From contig CAVNZM010000002.1 of the NCBI GenBank assembly GCA_963693365.1, positions 1,116,001-1,180,000 of the forward strand: DNA of 64,000 nucleotides. The letters are read 5' to 3'. A program made the translations under genes and the position numbers. This DNA is from Amoebidium appalachense. Its lineage: Eukaryota; Ichthyosporea. This document shows positions 1 to 12,732 of the stretch, piece after piece. The notes under the pieces were generated by a model that was not told where the DNA came from, made no database searches, and was given only the letters and a program-made list of their open reading frames with translations. Numbering within the stretch: the first letter of the stretch is position 1; each line of letters starts with the position of its first letter.

Positions 1-499
1 CATTGGCCAGCCACCAGGGCTTGGATTGCATACTGTACCGGCAACCAGTGTCCATTATCAGAAACCGAATTACCATGTATGTACAAAGCTGCCGGCTTTA
101 CAACATCGTCGGGACGAAATGACCACGGAGACTGGCACATCAAGGCCATATCCTAGCTCACTTGCCAAAAACTTCAAAAAATAAAACAGAACTACAAAAA
201 CAAGGCTAACCGCACCGACTACACAGAGTAATATATGTGAAGTGAACAATCTCAAACCAAACGCTTACTTAATCGTCTAGGCTTACACCCTGGACTCTAT
301 TGCTAAAGAGTGAGTGGATGTGCATGCACCATGGTCTGTGCTGCTTTTCCGTCCTCAATGCACATATCAGCCGAGAGTGATGGGCCAACCGTGTAATTGT
401 GTAAGCATGGGATCTCGTGTGAGTGTGAGTGTGAGTGTGAGTGAGTGAGTTGAGTGAGTGAGTGTGTGTGTGTGTGTGTCCGCGGGGCCTGGGTGGAGG

Positions 500-539
<40 letters not shown>

Positions 540-681
540 AAAGGGAATAGTGCCCATCCACGCAGCCAACTCTCTATGGCCCTATGGGTGTGTGGTCAAG
601 GGTACGAGCACGTAGGTGTGTACCAACTTCATAACCGCCCAACTCTGCACGTGAATATACACGTGCACCGGCCTACACATA
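1..681. other. 3' flank of TMEM223, simple sequence
   Basis: No gene is recognised. The stretch holds a (GT)n-rich block near 416-478 followed by a poly(G) run at about 503-537. The proline, glycine and histidine-rich open frames over it are translations of these repeats. Confidence 0.6.
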
Positions 682-876
682 TTAGTTCTCGGCTAGCATC
701 TCATCAAAGAGGTCTGGGTCGTGGAACTTTCCGCCCATGTCCAGCACAAAGAACATCTTGGTGCCCTCGACTTTGATGGGAAGGTAGCTGTTGCGCCCAT
801 CTGAGTGCTCACAATCAGAAACCACCCCATCACAATTACGCCACCTCAAAAAAAAAAAAAAAAAAAAAAAGGAAAA

Positions 877-910
<34 letters not shown>

Positions 911-3687
911 CAGGTTATTGATATCACAACAGGCCACCCGTGGGATGCTGTTTTGTCAACTTCAACGAAGACCGGCTCAAGTCGATCCGTGCCTCGAAGG
1001 CCCAGCAACAAATTGGGTTTCGGGCAGGCAAGTGTGTCCCCTACTGCTACTCTAAGCTCATAGGATAGGGAGGAGAATTTTGGAATTTTAGCATGATAAA
1101 TTTGGTGCTCTTGTACATGAGTAAATTAAATCTTGATCTGATGCAAAGGGAGGGGAACCTTTGATTTTCTGGGTTCATCTACAGTAATACAACCTTCTTT
1201 AAGCAGTAATAGCTCTATAAGAATAAGATATAAAACATTTACAGAAGTAACTTATCAAGTTTGAATCAGTTAAACAAGGCATGTGTACCCTTAATACACA
1301 AGTTCCGATAACGCACTAATTCCCCCTTAACAATTAGCGTCCTCGTAAATTTAATTACAAAGCAATTTTTATCATTTTCCTTTTATAAAGTTTTATATGC
1401 CTTAGCCTATAAAACATCAGGGGGGTTCCTATGCCTCCACAAAAGTATGGGGTTCGACTCTTTAACCTCTCGCGCGTGGTTCCCAACCCATACTTTGATT
1501 CAACAGCAATAGGCGAGTCCACCCGTCTTGGCCAAAGACGAGCAGGGTTGTTCACGGAGCAGCAATCTAAGAACGCAGAGTCTACAAAATCTGGAAGCAG
1601 ACAAAAAACAAAGAAAGCAAGCAGAGAGATAGAGCATAAGCCGGGCTTCTACAAAGCTCCCCGGCTCCCTAACATATAGAGAAGAGGAGGGAGGGGAGGG
1701 GGGGGGTTTGAATGCGTCAAAAAATACGAAGTACACAAGAACAAACGGATAACACGATGCAGAATGCAAACCATACATAAAGAGTATGCATAATAAGCAG
1801 AGCCCATCCTCAGGGAGGGCCCACGTCATCCACAGGGGGGGGGGGGGGGGGGGGGGGGGGGGGAGGGGGGAGAGAGGGAGGGGGAGGGGGGAGAGAGAGG
1901 GGGAAGGGGGCGGAGGGCGGAGGGGGAAGAGGGGGGGGGGGGGGGGGGGACACGGAGACAGAGAAAACAAGGGAGGAACTTAACCTGGCAACTATTGCTT
2001 TATTAGAGGGTTACCCCACGTAATAAACCAATAGGTTTGACCCATGCCACTGGGGGGCAGTGCACCTGACCGGGTGGAACTTTAACGTGTTCGAACGGGT
2101 GGGTAAGCCCCTGGCGGCCAGCCAGCATTCACCTCGTGCCCATGGGCTTTAGGAAGCCAAAAAGGTAGCCAAGTTGTATCACTACATGTGACACGCCATA
2201 TGTCGAGAACCATTATGCACGGAGTGTAGTCTATATATGTGTGTGTGTGTAAATGATATTGACATCGTGTGTGTGAGTAAGATTATATTGGTGTGCGAAT
2301 TCTTCGAATGATGGATTTCAGAATAAATGAATAATGTGTGCCGCGATACATCGATGGATTGTTTCTAATGTATGATATGGTTTTATGAATGGGTTTATTG
2401 TAGATATAACCCTTAGCTAGTAGTCTAGATATTAGGGTAGCTGCTTGAATGGAGAAAGCATGCAATGAGGAGCACTTACGGTGACAGCTACATAGTTGAC
2501 TAGTTATGATACCATATTTAGCGGCGTTAGAAATGAATGAATCGATATGGGGATAGCGAACGATAGCGAGTTTAGAAAATGTGCTGGTATCGAGTTTATT
2601 GTATATGCTTGTGTGGATGCCGTGATTGGTTGCTCGGATATGGAGATCTAGATAGTTAACAGCGCTGCCTTCGTCGGCGAATTGACTTGCAATGTGTTTT
2701 TAGGATAAATGCCGTATGTGTTGTCTTCGATATAAAGGTGATTGCTGACGATATTGTTGTTGATAGACATAAGATCATCGATATAGCGCTTAGTGAATTG
2801 GAATTCGATAAGAATATCTACACGCTGGTCGCGCACTAATTTTTCGAAAAATTCTAATTCGTAAGTGAATAGATAATAATTGGCTAGGAATACGGCGCAG
2901 TTCGTGCCCATCGGGATGCCTATTGATTGATGATAGAGATTGTCCCCGAAAGCCACGTAAGTGTTATCGATGAGGAAGCACGCAAGTTCGCAGAAAGTGT
3001 CTTGATCGAGATATTGTGTGTGGTTGCTGTTTGGCTGAGCGGCTTCTAGCCATGCGAAGCGGGTTGATTGGACTTTGAGGTACTTGAGAGTATTCCGAGA
3101 TTCGTCTGATTTGTTGTTGAACACGTGTCTAATCAAAGCGCAAATTCGCGATTTCAAATCCTGCAGATTGATTTTTGTATGAAGTGTGGAGAAATCATAC
3201 GTGCGAATTTTGGTATCTTTCTGCTGGCGAGTAATGTGATTGATCGAGTTGATTGTGTCTATCAGTTCGGCGCTATCTTTCAAAATCCAGCTCCGAGTAT
3301 TATGAGGAAGATGGTCCTTAACTGTATTTTTCCAGATGTGTTCTACGTCGCTTTGAATGCTCTTAACATTTGAAAGGAGAATGCTAACGAATTCGAGAGA
3401 TGTAGATGCGGAGCAGGCAATGAATCGGAATGAAGGAGGATGCTTATGCATTTTAGTGATTGCATGAAAGGTACGGAGCGCAGGTTTGAATGTTTCTTTA
3501 TTTTTGAGGTTGAATATGAGATTGTGGCGTGCGCAAAATGCTTTGTGTAGCTATGATCTGTTCGGTTGCTTGAGCGCATGTTACATATGTGGCGCTAGGT
3601 TGATTGAGTTCGTTCATGATCGTTTGGATATAATGTTTTTTGCAGACGATAGCGAATGTGTTTGTGGCCTTTGGGGGGGGGGGGGGG

Positions 3688-3729
<42 letters not shown>

Positions 3730-3823
3730 AGAGAGATGGCTGCATTAGAGGACTGGAATAACCGACCTGAAGATACCCAAAAGACAACCCAAAAGGTTCA
3801 TAAACATACAGGGCAGGGGAGAA

Positions 3824-3871
<48 letters not shown>

Positions 3872-4690
3872 AAGAAAAGAAAAGGCATCCAAGGGACCCT
3901 CATATTGCTTGAACAAGGGTCCTATCATCAGGGGGTTCTTTGTGGCGCGTGCGCGCGCGCGCGTGTGTGTGTTTAGGGGGGAAGAGGGGAGAGGGCACAT
4001 AGGAAAGAAAGGATAGAGAATAAATAAAGGCATTCAAACACCCAAAATGAACCCATACGCATTCAATGACGAGAAGGGGGGGGGGGGGGGGGGGGGGGGG
4101 GGCAATAGATTATACAGACACAACACCACTGAACAAGGTTCATAATGACTGCACTGGAAGCGAAAGTGGTGGTGGTGGTGGTGGTGGTGGGGGGGAGGGG
4201 GGGGGGGGGGGGGGGGGGGGAGGGGATGAAAAAATAATCATACGACATAGGCGGAAAAAACAGCAGTCCAACATGACCAAAGTAGAATATGGTGCAAAGT
4301 GCACGCACCAAGATGCACAAACGAAGGGCAAAAAAAACTGCACAAGAAAACACATTCATCTTCTCACCAACCCAGCAGCACAGAAGAGCGACATACATGC
4401 AGTAGCTGGTGGCAGTCGTGCTGCACATCGATGGACGGGCAAAAAAACAGACAGGCATACAGGCATATGTGCACACACATACACACACTCTTTCTCCCTC
4501 TCCCTCTCTCTCTCTCTCCCCCCCCCTCTCTCACACATATAGACATCCCCCCCCCCCCACACACACACACACAGACACATACACACACACACACACACAC
4601 ACAGGGGGCACCTACGAAGGCTCTCTCGTGACTGCAGGGCGAATACATTTCTGACAGGCACTGCGCCGTCAACCCCACATGTCAGCATCA

Positions 4691-4733
<43 letters not shown>

Positions 4734-5269
4734 CCAAACGAAAAAGAAAGAAAGAAAGAAGGAAAGAAAGAAAGAAAGAAAGAAAGAAAAGAAGAAGAAG
4801 ACGGTCCCATCTATCGCTTGGCACATTTCTATCAGTATGGGGAATAATCGTCGTGGAATATCTGTAAAGCCATAAGTGAGGTGCTTGGCAGGCACTAATT
4901 CACAGGCACGCAAGGTGTTGGGAGAATTCGAACCAAGACCAAAAGGGACACACGTGTTACAGATGTAAGGGCGGATGGGTGTGTGTTGTAGAGAGGAGGG
5001 GCACAAAGTATAAGAAGAGAAGAAAGTGGCGGCCCGCCGGGTTGGGATTGGGAGAGAGGATATTCTTTGCAGAGTATAAAAAACACACCTAAATTGGATA
5101 ACCGCTGGCAATGCGAATTTAGCAGTTCACACACAAACAGTATGCATCCCAAGTAGAACCCATCCTCCGGAGGAGCCACGTCGTCCAGATTAAGTTTCGA
5201 TCCATTCACCTCACACGCAATACACGCAATACCCACCTCAACACTACCTTCATGGGTGGTACCCAAAAA

Positions 5270-5302
<33 letters not shown>

Positions 5303-5855
5303 TTATACTCTCGTACCTGTAAAAGTGCGTGTCCACACTGAATTGTACGTAGTGACCTGCAAATTCTCGCCCCCCTTCAGCAGTGATAGGTTGGTCACCA
5401 GTCTGCACCATGAGCCAATCAGAAACTCAGAAAACCAGATGATGCCCATATATGGTTATATTTCATTGGTCAGCACACGGTAGCTAGACACAACTTGAAA
5501 ACATGCGATAATAAAAATTACACAGAAAAACATCTGCAATATGATGTCTGTAAACAGCAGAGTTGCAATACTGTTGACACACATGGTGACACTTGCATGG
5601 GGTTTATGTGTGTGCACAGGGGAAACATCGAATTACCGGGTGAGAAGCAGTGCCCCTCATCACACACATGAACATACAAATGCATAGATATAAAGAGCCA
5701 TCCAGGGAAGAGAGAGTGTCAGTGTGGGAGAATGGAAAGTATGGTACATTTCCTAAACGTAACCAACAGAGATGAACGTAGGCCTCTGCAAGGAGCACAT
5801 AGACACAACGATATCTGCAGTGAAGGTGGGCAGTGGTAAGTTGTGTGTGTGTGTG

Positions 5856-5899
<44 letters not shown>

Positions 5900-6187
5900 T
5901 GGGTATTGGGGGGTCTCTACCTTCTCGGGAATAGCCAGCAGATGTAAGCGACTGAGGCACCAATGGTGGCACAGGCCAGGGCAAAGCGCCAGCTACCCTG
6001 CTGCAGGGTACGTGAGCTAAGACAGACAGACATACATGCACGAGCGGGAACACAGGTAGAATATCCCGAAACTCCTCATTGCTTACCTTACCCAACCCCC
6101 TCCGCTACACACACACACGCGCGCACGCGCACGCGCGCGCGCGCACACACGCACACACACACACACATCAACACCCACACACGCACA

Positions 6188-6260
<73 letters not shown>

Positions 6261-7213
6261 CAACACCCACCCACCCACACACACACACACACACCCTCCC
6301 CCTCCCTCCCCCCCCCCCCCCCCAAAAAAAACACACACATCCCACACGCCCAACCCCACCCACCCACCCACCCACACACGTATGTACATACGCTAGATAT
6401 GTCCATACCTTTGCCGGTTGCTCACCCTCCTTCTGCTCGTTCTTCTTCATCACTATTCTGTTGGACGCTTGTAAGAAAACCTGAAGTTTTAAGAATTTGT
6501 GGCTTAAAACTATGATATTTGGATTAAGACAGGCGATTGTCAGGAACTAAACCCATCCCGCGCTTGACTTATTCCCCCCCCCCCCCCCCCCCCCCCCTCC
6601 CCCCCTCCCCCCATAATGCGGATTCACCTGATCCATGTTGATACCCATGTCAAGATACCATAATGGATATGCAGTAGGGAAAGCTGACGTGCATGTGCAT
6701 GCATAAGTGTGGCGTGTGTGTAATCGTGTTTTTTTTTTTTTTTTTTTTTTTTTTGGGGGGGGGGGGGGGGGGGATAAATATATGCAAGGGTATCACAAAG
6801 TTATCCGGAAACTCAAAACCTCCAATACATGCACATACACACACAACTCGTGGAAACATGCATTCACACACAGAGAGAGAGACACACACATAGACACAAA
6901 CACAAACGCACGCATACACACACACCGTGCATGTAAGACAACATTAGACAGATCTATGGGGTGCGTGCAAACATGCACAGAACTACACACACATACACAC
7001 AGGGGGGCAAGGGGGCGAGCGGGAGAGAGAGAGACAGAAACAGACAGACAGACAGACACAGAGAGCACACACATGATTAATGTGTGCAAGGGGTCACCCC
7101 TACCTTGCAGCATCCATTGGTGTTGGGATGTAACCAAACAGCGCCTCCCAGGCCATATATGACCTGTCAACCTAAATTAGCTCACATCCCCCCCCCCCCC
7201 CCCTTTCTCTCGC

Positions 7214-7245
<32 letters not shown>

Positions 7246-7798
7246 CCCTCCCCCCCCCCCCCTCCCTTCTTTCCCGTCTCCGGACCCCCCCCCCCCCCCC
7301 CCCCCCCCCCAAACACACACACACACACACACCAGCCCCAGAACACCATACACACACCACCCAGGCCCCCACCCAAGCACCATACCCACAGATACCCCCA
7401 CACACCCACACAAAAAAGAAAGAGTGAATGAAGGAGAAGTGGAGGCAAAGAGAAAGAACGAGGAGGAAGGCCGGATGAACACACTATCACACACACACAC
7501 AAACACACACACACAAAAAAAAAAAAAAGAGGAAGAAGAAGAAGACGTAGACGACGAAAAAGAAGAAGAAAGAAAGGAAGAAAGAACAAAAACAGGAGAA
7601 AGATAAGTTGAGAAAAGAAAGACAGAAAGAGGCAACAAAAATGGAACTGCAAACATTACAGCCCTCCCGTACCAACAGAACGAAGTATTCACAAACGTCA
7701 CAAAGTATATTGCCAAGAAAACGAGAAACTTGGCAATAGTCACAGAGCTGACCCACACTTAAAGAAGGTGCTATGGAATCTGGCGTATTTAACGCGGC

Positions 7799-7834
<36 letters not shown>

Positions 7835-8894
7835 GGGGGGGGGGAATCTATAACAATAATCATGATAATAATAAATAACCAAAAACCCACCAGAATATTG
7901 AACCGCAGATACCGACAAACGTGGCCAGTGCGGGGATTGAGGGTGACTGGTACTCAAACAGAAGGATGTCTTTGCCCACGGCCGCAGGCGTGACAAAGGT
8001 TGGTGGCCGCTTGCGCTTTTTACTGAAATGCCGCCTGTAGCATGTACGTGTAAGGGTTAATGAGGGACCACGGTGAAAGCCCTTAAATAATAAGTGTAGT
8101 TTAAACAACGGAAAACACAAAGAATTAAGGCATGGTTAAAAAAAATAGTAAGGGGAGGAGGGGAGGAGGGGGGGGGGGAAGGGGGGGGGGGGAAGAGGTA
8201 GACATTGCAAAAGAAAAAGACACACATAAAGAACAGGGATGCAAATAAGATTGGAATGAAAACCCAAACATAAATCGTTTGCAACCATAGGTGCAGCCCA
8301 ATTCGGCAAGGGGTGAGGGCGGGGGGCAAGTCATACACAAGGTTGAAGAGTTTGACCCACTTCACTCATAAGAATAAGCAATGGGGGCACTGTTTCGTTT
8401 TTTTTTTGTGTGTGTGTGTGTGGGAGGGGGGGGGGAGGGGGACTGGGGGGAGGAAGGGGGGAGGGGAGGGGGGAGGAGAGTGGTAAGAAGTGGGCTGTTG
8501 TCCCTCAAATGTGTCAAATGGATGAAATAAAACATTAAGCAAATTGGGGTTCCCCCACCATACAACTAGAGGAAGAGAGAAAACGACATTGATCTCCCAT
8601 AATTCGGCCACTAACTAATAAGTATGCTACCTGCAAAGTCGACGACGAACCCCCGGCTCCCCATCCCCCCCTTCCCCGTTCAAGTCCAAAGGCCCCAAGG
8701 CACCCTATTTCTGACTGCCCATAGAAACACAGTTTGTTCCAAATCTTTTCCGTCCAACAGCAACCCTTAGCAGTTTTCACTTTCTCAGTCTTTTTTTGAC
8801 AGTCTGGCTACAGGGAGGCTAGAAGAGCCTTCCCTTCAGTTTGAACAGAGGGGAAGGCGGGGCGAAGTGTGTGGGGGGGAGGGGGGGGCGGGGC

Positions 8895-8925
<31 letters not shown>

Positions 8926-9288
8926 GCACTTCAAGAGGAAGTGACGAAGCCGAAAGAGGATGGGCGGAAGATATAAAAAGAGACGGAGGAGGGAGAAGGA
9001 CTCCTACTCCGATGAAAATTACCTACACCGATATCAGGTGAAAAATCGGCGAGTTCTTAGGTGAAAACACAGGCATAACGCTTGTGTAGAGGAGAATGTG
9101 GAATTCTGGGAAGCGGGAAAAGGGAGGGAGAGAGACGTGGGGGGAGATGGATGAAGGCAGGGACAAGAAGCTACATGGTGGCGCAGGACAAGGTGTGGCA
9201 GAAAAACATGAGATCTTGAACTCAATCGTTCTTACCGCAGTATTTGGACTGGGCTGTACTGCAGGGTCCGCCGCGCCTGTGAGAACAT
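682..9288 (-). CDS. TMEM223: TMEM223-like mitochondrial membrane protein, seven exons
   Basis: Exons in transcript order: 9288-9236, 8034-7891, 7163-7104, 6457-6409, 5997-5921, 1051-928, 807-682. They give 210 residues, close to the roughly 200 of animal TMEM223. All junctions are GT-AG and in phase. The N-terminus MFSQARRTLQYSPVQILRRH is rich in Arg and Ser with no acidic residue, as in a mitochondrial presequence. Exon 2 carries DILLFEY and, with exon 3, GSIFW-SYMAWEAL (first membrane segment). Exon 5 has SWRFALACATIGASVAYICW (second segment). The last exon has LPIKVEG, MFFVLDMGGKF and DPDLFDEML, matching the conserved C-terminus of the family. TMEM223 proteins are mitochondrial inner-membrane proteins linked to respiratory-chain assembly. 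Exon 6 is the weakest call: it fits in phase, but a plus-strand frame over it is also open. Intron 5 is about 4.9 kb and holds a retroelement remnant. Confidence 0.87.
1707..1836 (-). repeat. poly(C)-terminated interspersed repeat, copy 1
   Basis: Read on the minus strand it runs from a CCCTGAGGATGGGCTCTG-type head through TGTACTTCGTA to GCATTCAAACCC, with G/C homopolymers at both ends. It is nearly identical to the copy at 15126. It lies in TMEM223 intron 5 in the sense orientation. Confidence 0.8.
2283..3690 (-). mobile_element. decayed reverse-transcriptase retroelement (Penelope-like type suggested)
   Basis: A minus-strand reverse transcriptase is readable across several frames. In order it shows AIVCKKHYIQTIMNEL (about 3680-3620), a damaged stretch, TYDFSTLHTKI, SIGIPMGTNCAVFLANYYLF, the catalytic RYIDDLMSINN, then after a frameshift YLDLHIRATNHGIHTSIYNK and a tail near 2460-2290. 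The longest open piece is 267 residues (3451-2648). The YIDD box and GIPMGTNCA motif are those of reverse transcriptases from cellular retroelements; Penelope-like assignment is from family memory. No endonuclease, long terminal repeat or target duplication was found. The 5' end is cut by a poly(G) run at 3673. It is more AT-rich than its surroundings and lies inside TMEM223 intron 5, same strand. Confidence 0.8.
3673..3870. repeat. poly(G) tracts
   Basis: Two long G runs at about 3673-3728 and 3827-3870 flank ordinary sequence. They are typical of the homopolymers that fill introns here. The first abuts the truncated end of the reverse-transcriptase remnant. Confidence 0.85.
5040..5190 (-). 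repeat. poly(C)-terminated interspersed repeat, diverged copy 2
   Basis: The minus strand shows a recognisable GGAGGATGGGTTC-type head and a related body, more diverged than copy 1. It lies in TMEM223 intron 5, sense orientation. Confidence 0.5.
6102..6300. repeat. (CA)n / CG-interrupted microsatellite
   Basis: Near-pure CA dinucleotides, with a CG-alternating start at 6118-6145, inside TMEM223 intron 4. It ends in a C-run followed by an A-run at about 6310-6331. Confidence 0.9.
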
Positions 9289-10073
9289 CTTCAAATACAA
9301 ACAAATGTCAAAGCTGACTGCACAGTGAGCTTGCGAAAAGAAAGGAGACCTGCTAAGGGAAAGATGTGATCACTTGATCCATAAGAACATGTACTGATGT
9401 CACAAGCCCGGCTGAGTGCTATAGGAAGTGAACTTGGAGAAAGCCTGTTGCTTTTATAATGCCGACTGATGATATATGGTCGCTCCGATGGCTCTCTCCT
9501 CTCTCTCTCTCTCTCTCTCCCTCTCGCACCGGCACTCGTTCCAGGGCCTCTCCAGCTACATGGATCTGGCTCGTCTCACTGGCCAGCACGCATGAGCCGC
9601 ACCAATGTCTTTCACATGAACACATAAAAACAACACTAGAAGGCAACATTTTCAACTTCCCTCATAGCAGAATGTCTTGCCTCCAGCAAGTGCAAATTCA
9701 CATTTCCGTGCTGAGCGTAATTTATGACTGTAGGCATTGGTGACGTCACAGCCGGTCACACATGCATGTGGCCACGAGGATCGCACGTACTGCGCAGAAA
9801 CAAGTTTTCTGCCTTTCGAAAGGAAAGCAGGGATAGGGGTGCGGGGCAAGCAAAACAACATAGGTTAGGCAGAAGTTTTTACCGCTTGAAGCAGTGGTGT
9901 TGCTAGAGCTCCTGTTTTACCTTCCCTAACCGTTATTGCACACGCCATCGTTTCTACGCAGGGTACAGTCATCACATCCTTGTGCGAACCAGAAACATCG
10001 TGTCAAAAGTCTTGTCTTTCGCTCCTATTACATACAAAGTTTTCAGCCACCGGCTCGCTATAATCTATCGAAG
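9289..10073. promoter_or_regulatory. divergent TMEM223 / TIMM17 promoter region
   Basis: The 785 bp between the two start codons must drive TMEM223 leftward and TIMM17 rightward. It contains a full CRE palindrome TGACGTCA at 9741-9748, immediately preceded by ATTGG (inverted CCAAT) at 9736-9740. Apart from a short (CT)n at about 9496-9520 it lacks the homopolymers seen almost everywhere else. CRE and CCAAT elements are known features of TATA-less bidirectional promoters. Use of the site here is inferred. Confidence 0.65.
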
Positions 10074-10691
10074 ATGTCGGACCCAGAAATGATGCGTAAC
10101 CCCTGGTAAGTTCTCGGTAACATCACACGGCGGTGATGGGTCTGCTTGACGGTTGCATGTTTTTCTTGTACCTGTGCTGCAAGTGTTTGTGGTATGCAAC
10201 CCTTTTTTGCACCCGTAAGCGCTTATATGACAGCTCCTAGAGGCTCGACGTTTGCATGGATAATTCTATACTTGCACTTTGCCTTAGAATTATCAAGAAC
10301 TTGCAATTATTTGTAGGAGAGTTCGTAGGACTTGCACACATGCCATCGATCCGTGTCCATTTTCGCGCGGAAAACAACGGGTTGAGGTAAAGGGAAAATT
10401 CAAAGCCCGCCTTACTCCTGTTCTTTATTGTTTTGCGCATTTCTCTCGTTCTCGAGCACCTCATACTTGTAACATGCAACACACATGCATGTACACTGTT
10501 TACGAGCACGCACTTGCTTCATGTGTACTTTACACTCTCCTGTCAGTTGCAAACAAGCACTCTTTTCGCACAAAACACCACATCAGTGAAGTTACACGCA
10601 CTAACGAGCTCCTCCCCCTCTGTCCCCCTCCTTCCCCCAATATACACACATACAGAGAGACAAATACGCACACACAAAGGCGCTCGCGCGT

Positions 10692-10731
<40 letters not shown>

Positions 10732-11660
10732 CCCGTACCGCATTCTTGACGATTTTGGCGGTGCCTTTGCCATGGGTGCCATTGGTGGCTCTGTATGGCA
10801 CATGGTCAAGGGCTACAAGAACTCCCCACCGGTACATACCCTTCCCTCCACCTCTCCCCCCCCTTTCCCCCAACCATATATCCCCCCCTATATTTTCCCT
10901 CGTCTCTCCTATTCCCCACTTCGTCTCTCCCTATTCCCCCGATTTCCCATCACTACCTTTATTTCCACTCACCCTCCCTCTTTTATCCTTCCCTGCCCTT
11001 CTCCCCCCCCCCCCCCCCCCCCCCCTCTTCCCCCTTTCTCACTTGACTCCAAAACTCCTACCCCACACATGACCGCCACCACCAGACTCGAGAGGTCTTG
11101 CTCGATAAAAAATGATTGTTCGAGACTGAGAGGGAGGGAAAGAGAGAGAGAGAGGCAGGAGGGAGGGGGAATTGATGTCCTATTAGGAGACATACGGAGT
11201 TTGGTGGGCACCAGGTGTTAGTTTTGGTGTTCATGTGTACTTGGGGTGTGAGACTGTTTGCTGAGCAGATTCTCCCCCCGCCCCTCCCCAACCACCACCA
11301 CCACCACCACCCTACCACTCCTACCCCACCCCACCCCACCACCCTATGTGCGTGTGTGTAGTTTTTGGGGGGAGGGGAATGCAATAGAGAATGCTTGATG
11401 GGAGTGTAGGGTTACACCGCTGGTGGTTGTCGAATTTGTGTGTGTTTGGGGGGGGGGGGGGGGAGGGGGGAGGGACCAGTATGATGAGGGTACCTCTACA
11501 CAGATATCTGGACATCTCGCTGTTTGCTTGTAGAAGACTGTGTGTGTCCGTGTTGGTGCACGTGCGTGTGTCTCACTGCCTGTCATACAGGGCATGCGCA
11601 TGCGCAGCAGTATCAACGCAGTCAAGGCCAGAGCCCCCGTGCTTGGAGGTGTGTGTGATC

Positions 11661-11692
<32 letters not shown>

Positions 11693-11831
11693 CCCCGTGC
11701 TTTGAGGTGTGTGTGTGTGTGTGCGCGCGCTCCCCTGTTCGGAGGGGTGTGTATGTGTGCATGCGTGTGTGTGCCCCCGTGTTCGGAGGTGTGTGTATAT
11801 CTTTGATTCCCGATGTTCAGATGCACGTGTG

Positions 11832-11868
<37 letters not shown>

Positions 11869-12192
11869 GTATGTGTTCTCGTACCGGTGTGATGTTGGCA
11901 AACGCGCTTTCGTGTACCTCTAGATGTCCAGTGTATCTCATCGTATACGTATACTTCGTACCGTGATCCGCATTCAAACCCCCACCCCCCCCCCCCCTCC
12001 CCACAACCTCCCTCCCTCCGCTCTCTTCTCTCCCCTTCCTCCGTTTTCCTGTGAGTTTCCATATTCCACTCTCCCATTTTCGGTAGATATAGAGTTTAAT
12101 GTCTTTGTGGTGGTGTGGTTGTGGAGGTACCCAACACTGATTTGCAAAGTCGACACCAGTTGCACATGCCTTCAGGCTTCGTTGGGCACCCC

Positions 12193-12227
<35 letters not shown>

Positions 12228-12532
12228 CCGCCCTCCGCCCTCTCTACACACCCTCAAGACCGTGGTCACCTTTTGCGCTTTAATTCTTTTCTTTTATATG
12301 TTGAATCTTTCCCACTAGCCCCACTCCTGCTTCAAGGGTAGACCTTGCGAACACACACGTTCACTCACGTTTGATCTGCCCATGTGCGTGCAGGGAACTT
12401 TGCGGCGTGGGGAGGCATGTTCAGCATCTTCGACTGCTGTTTGGTGGCCATCCGCGAGAAGGAGGACCCATGGAACCCCATTCTGAGCGGCGCCTTGACG
12501 GGCGGTGTGCTGGCTGCCAGAGGTACGTTTTT

Positions 12533-12574
<42 letters not shown>

Positions 12575-12581
12575 TGTAGGT

Positions 12582-12617
<36 letters not shown>

Positions 12618-12700
12618 AGGGGGGGGGGGGGCGGTGGGGGGGGGGGATATGCAGGGAAAGTCTGCATATTTTTGGGGGGAGGGGGGAAGGGGGGTGAAGC

Positions 12701-12732
<32 letters not shown>

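Noticed and set aside
917-1066. Plus-strand frame VNFNEDRLKSIRASK over 917-1066
   Set aside because: The minus strand offers an in-phase TMEM223 exon with both splice sites. The plus frame has no neighbouring exons, though it cannot be fully excluded.
4618-4870. Minus-strand stretches with splice-like ends in TMEM223 intron 5
   Set aside because: No reading continues the TMEM223 family pattern; exon 928-1051 fits in phase instead.
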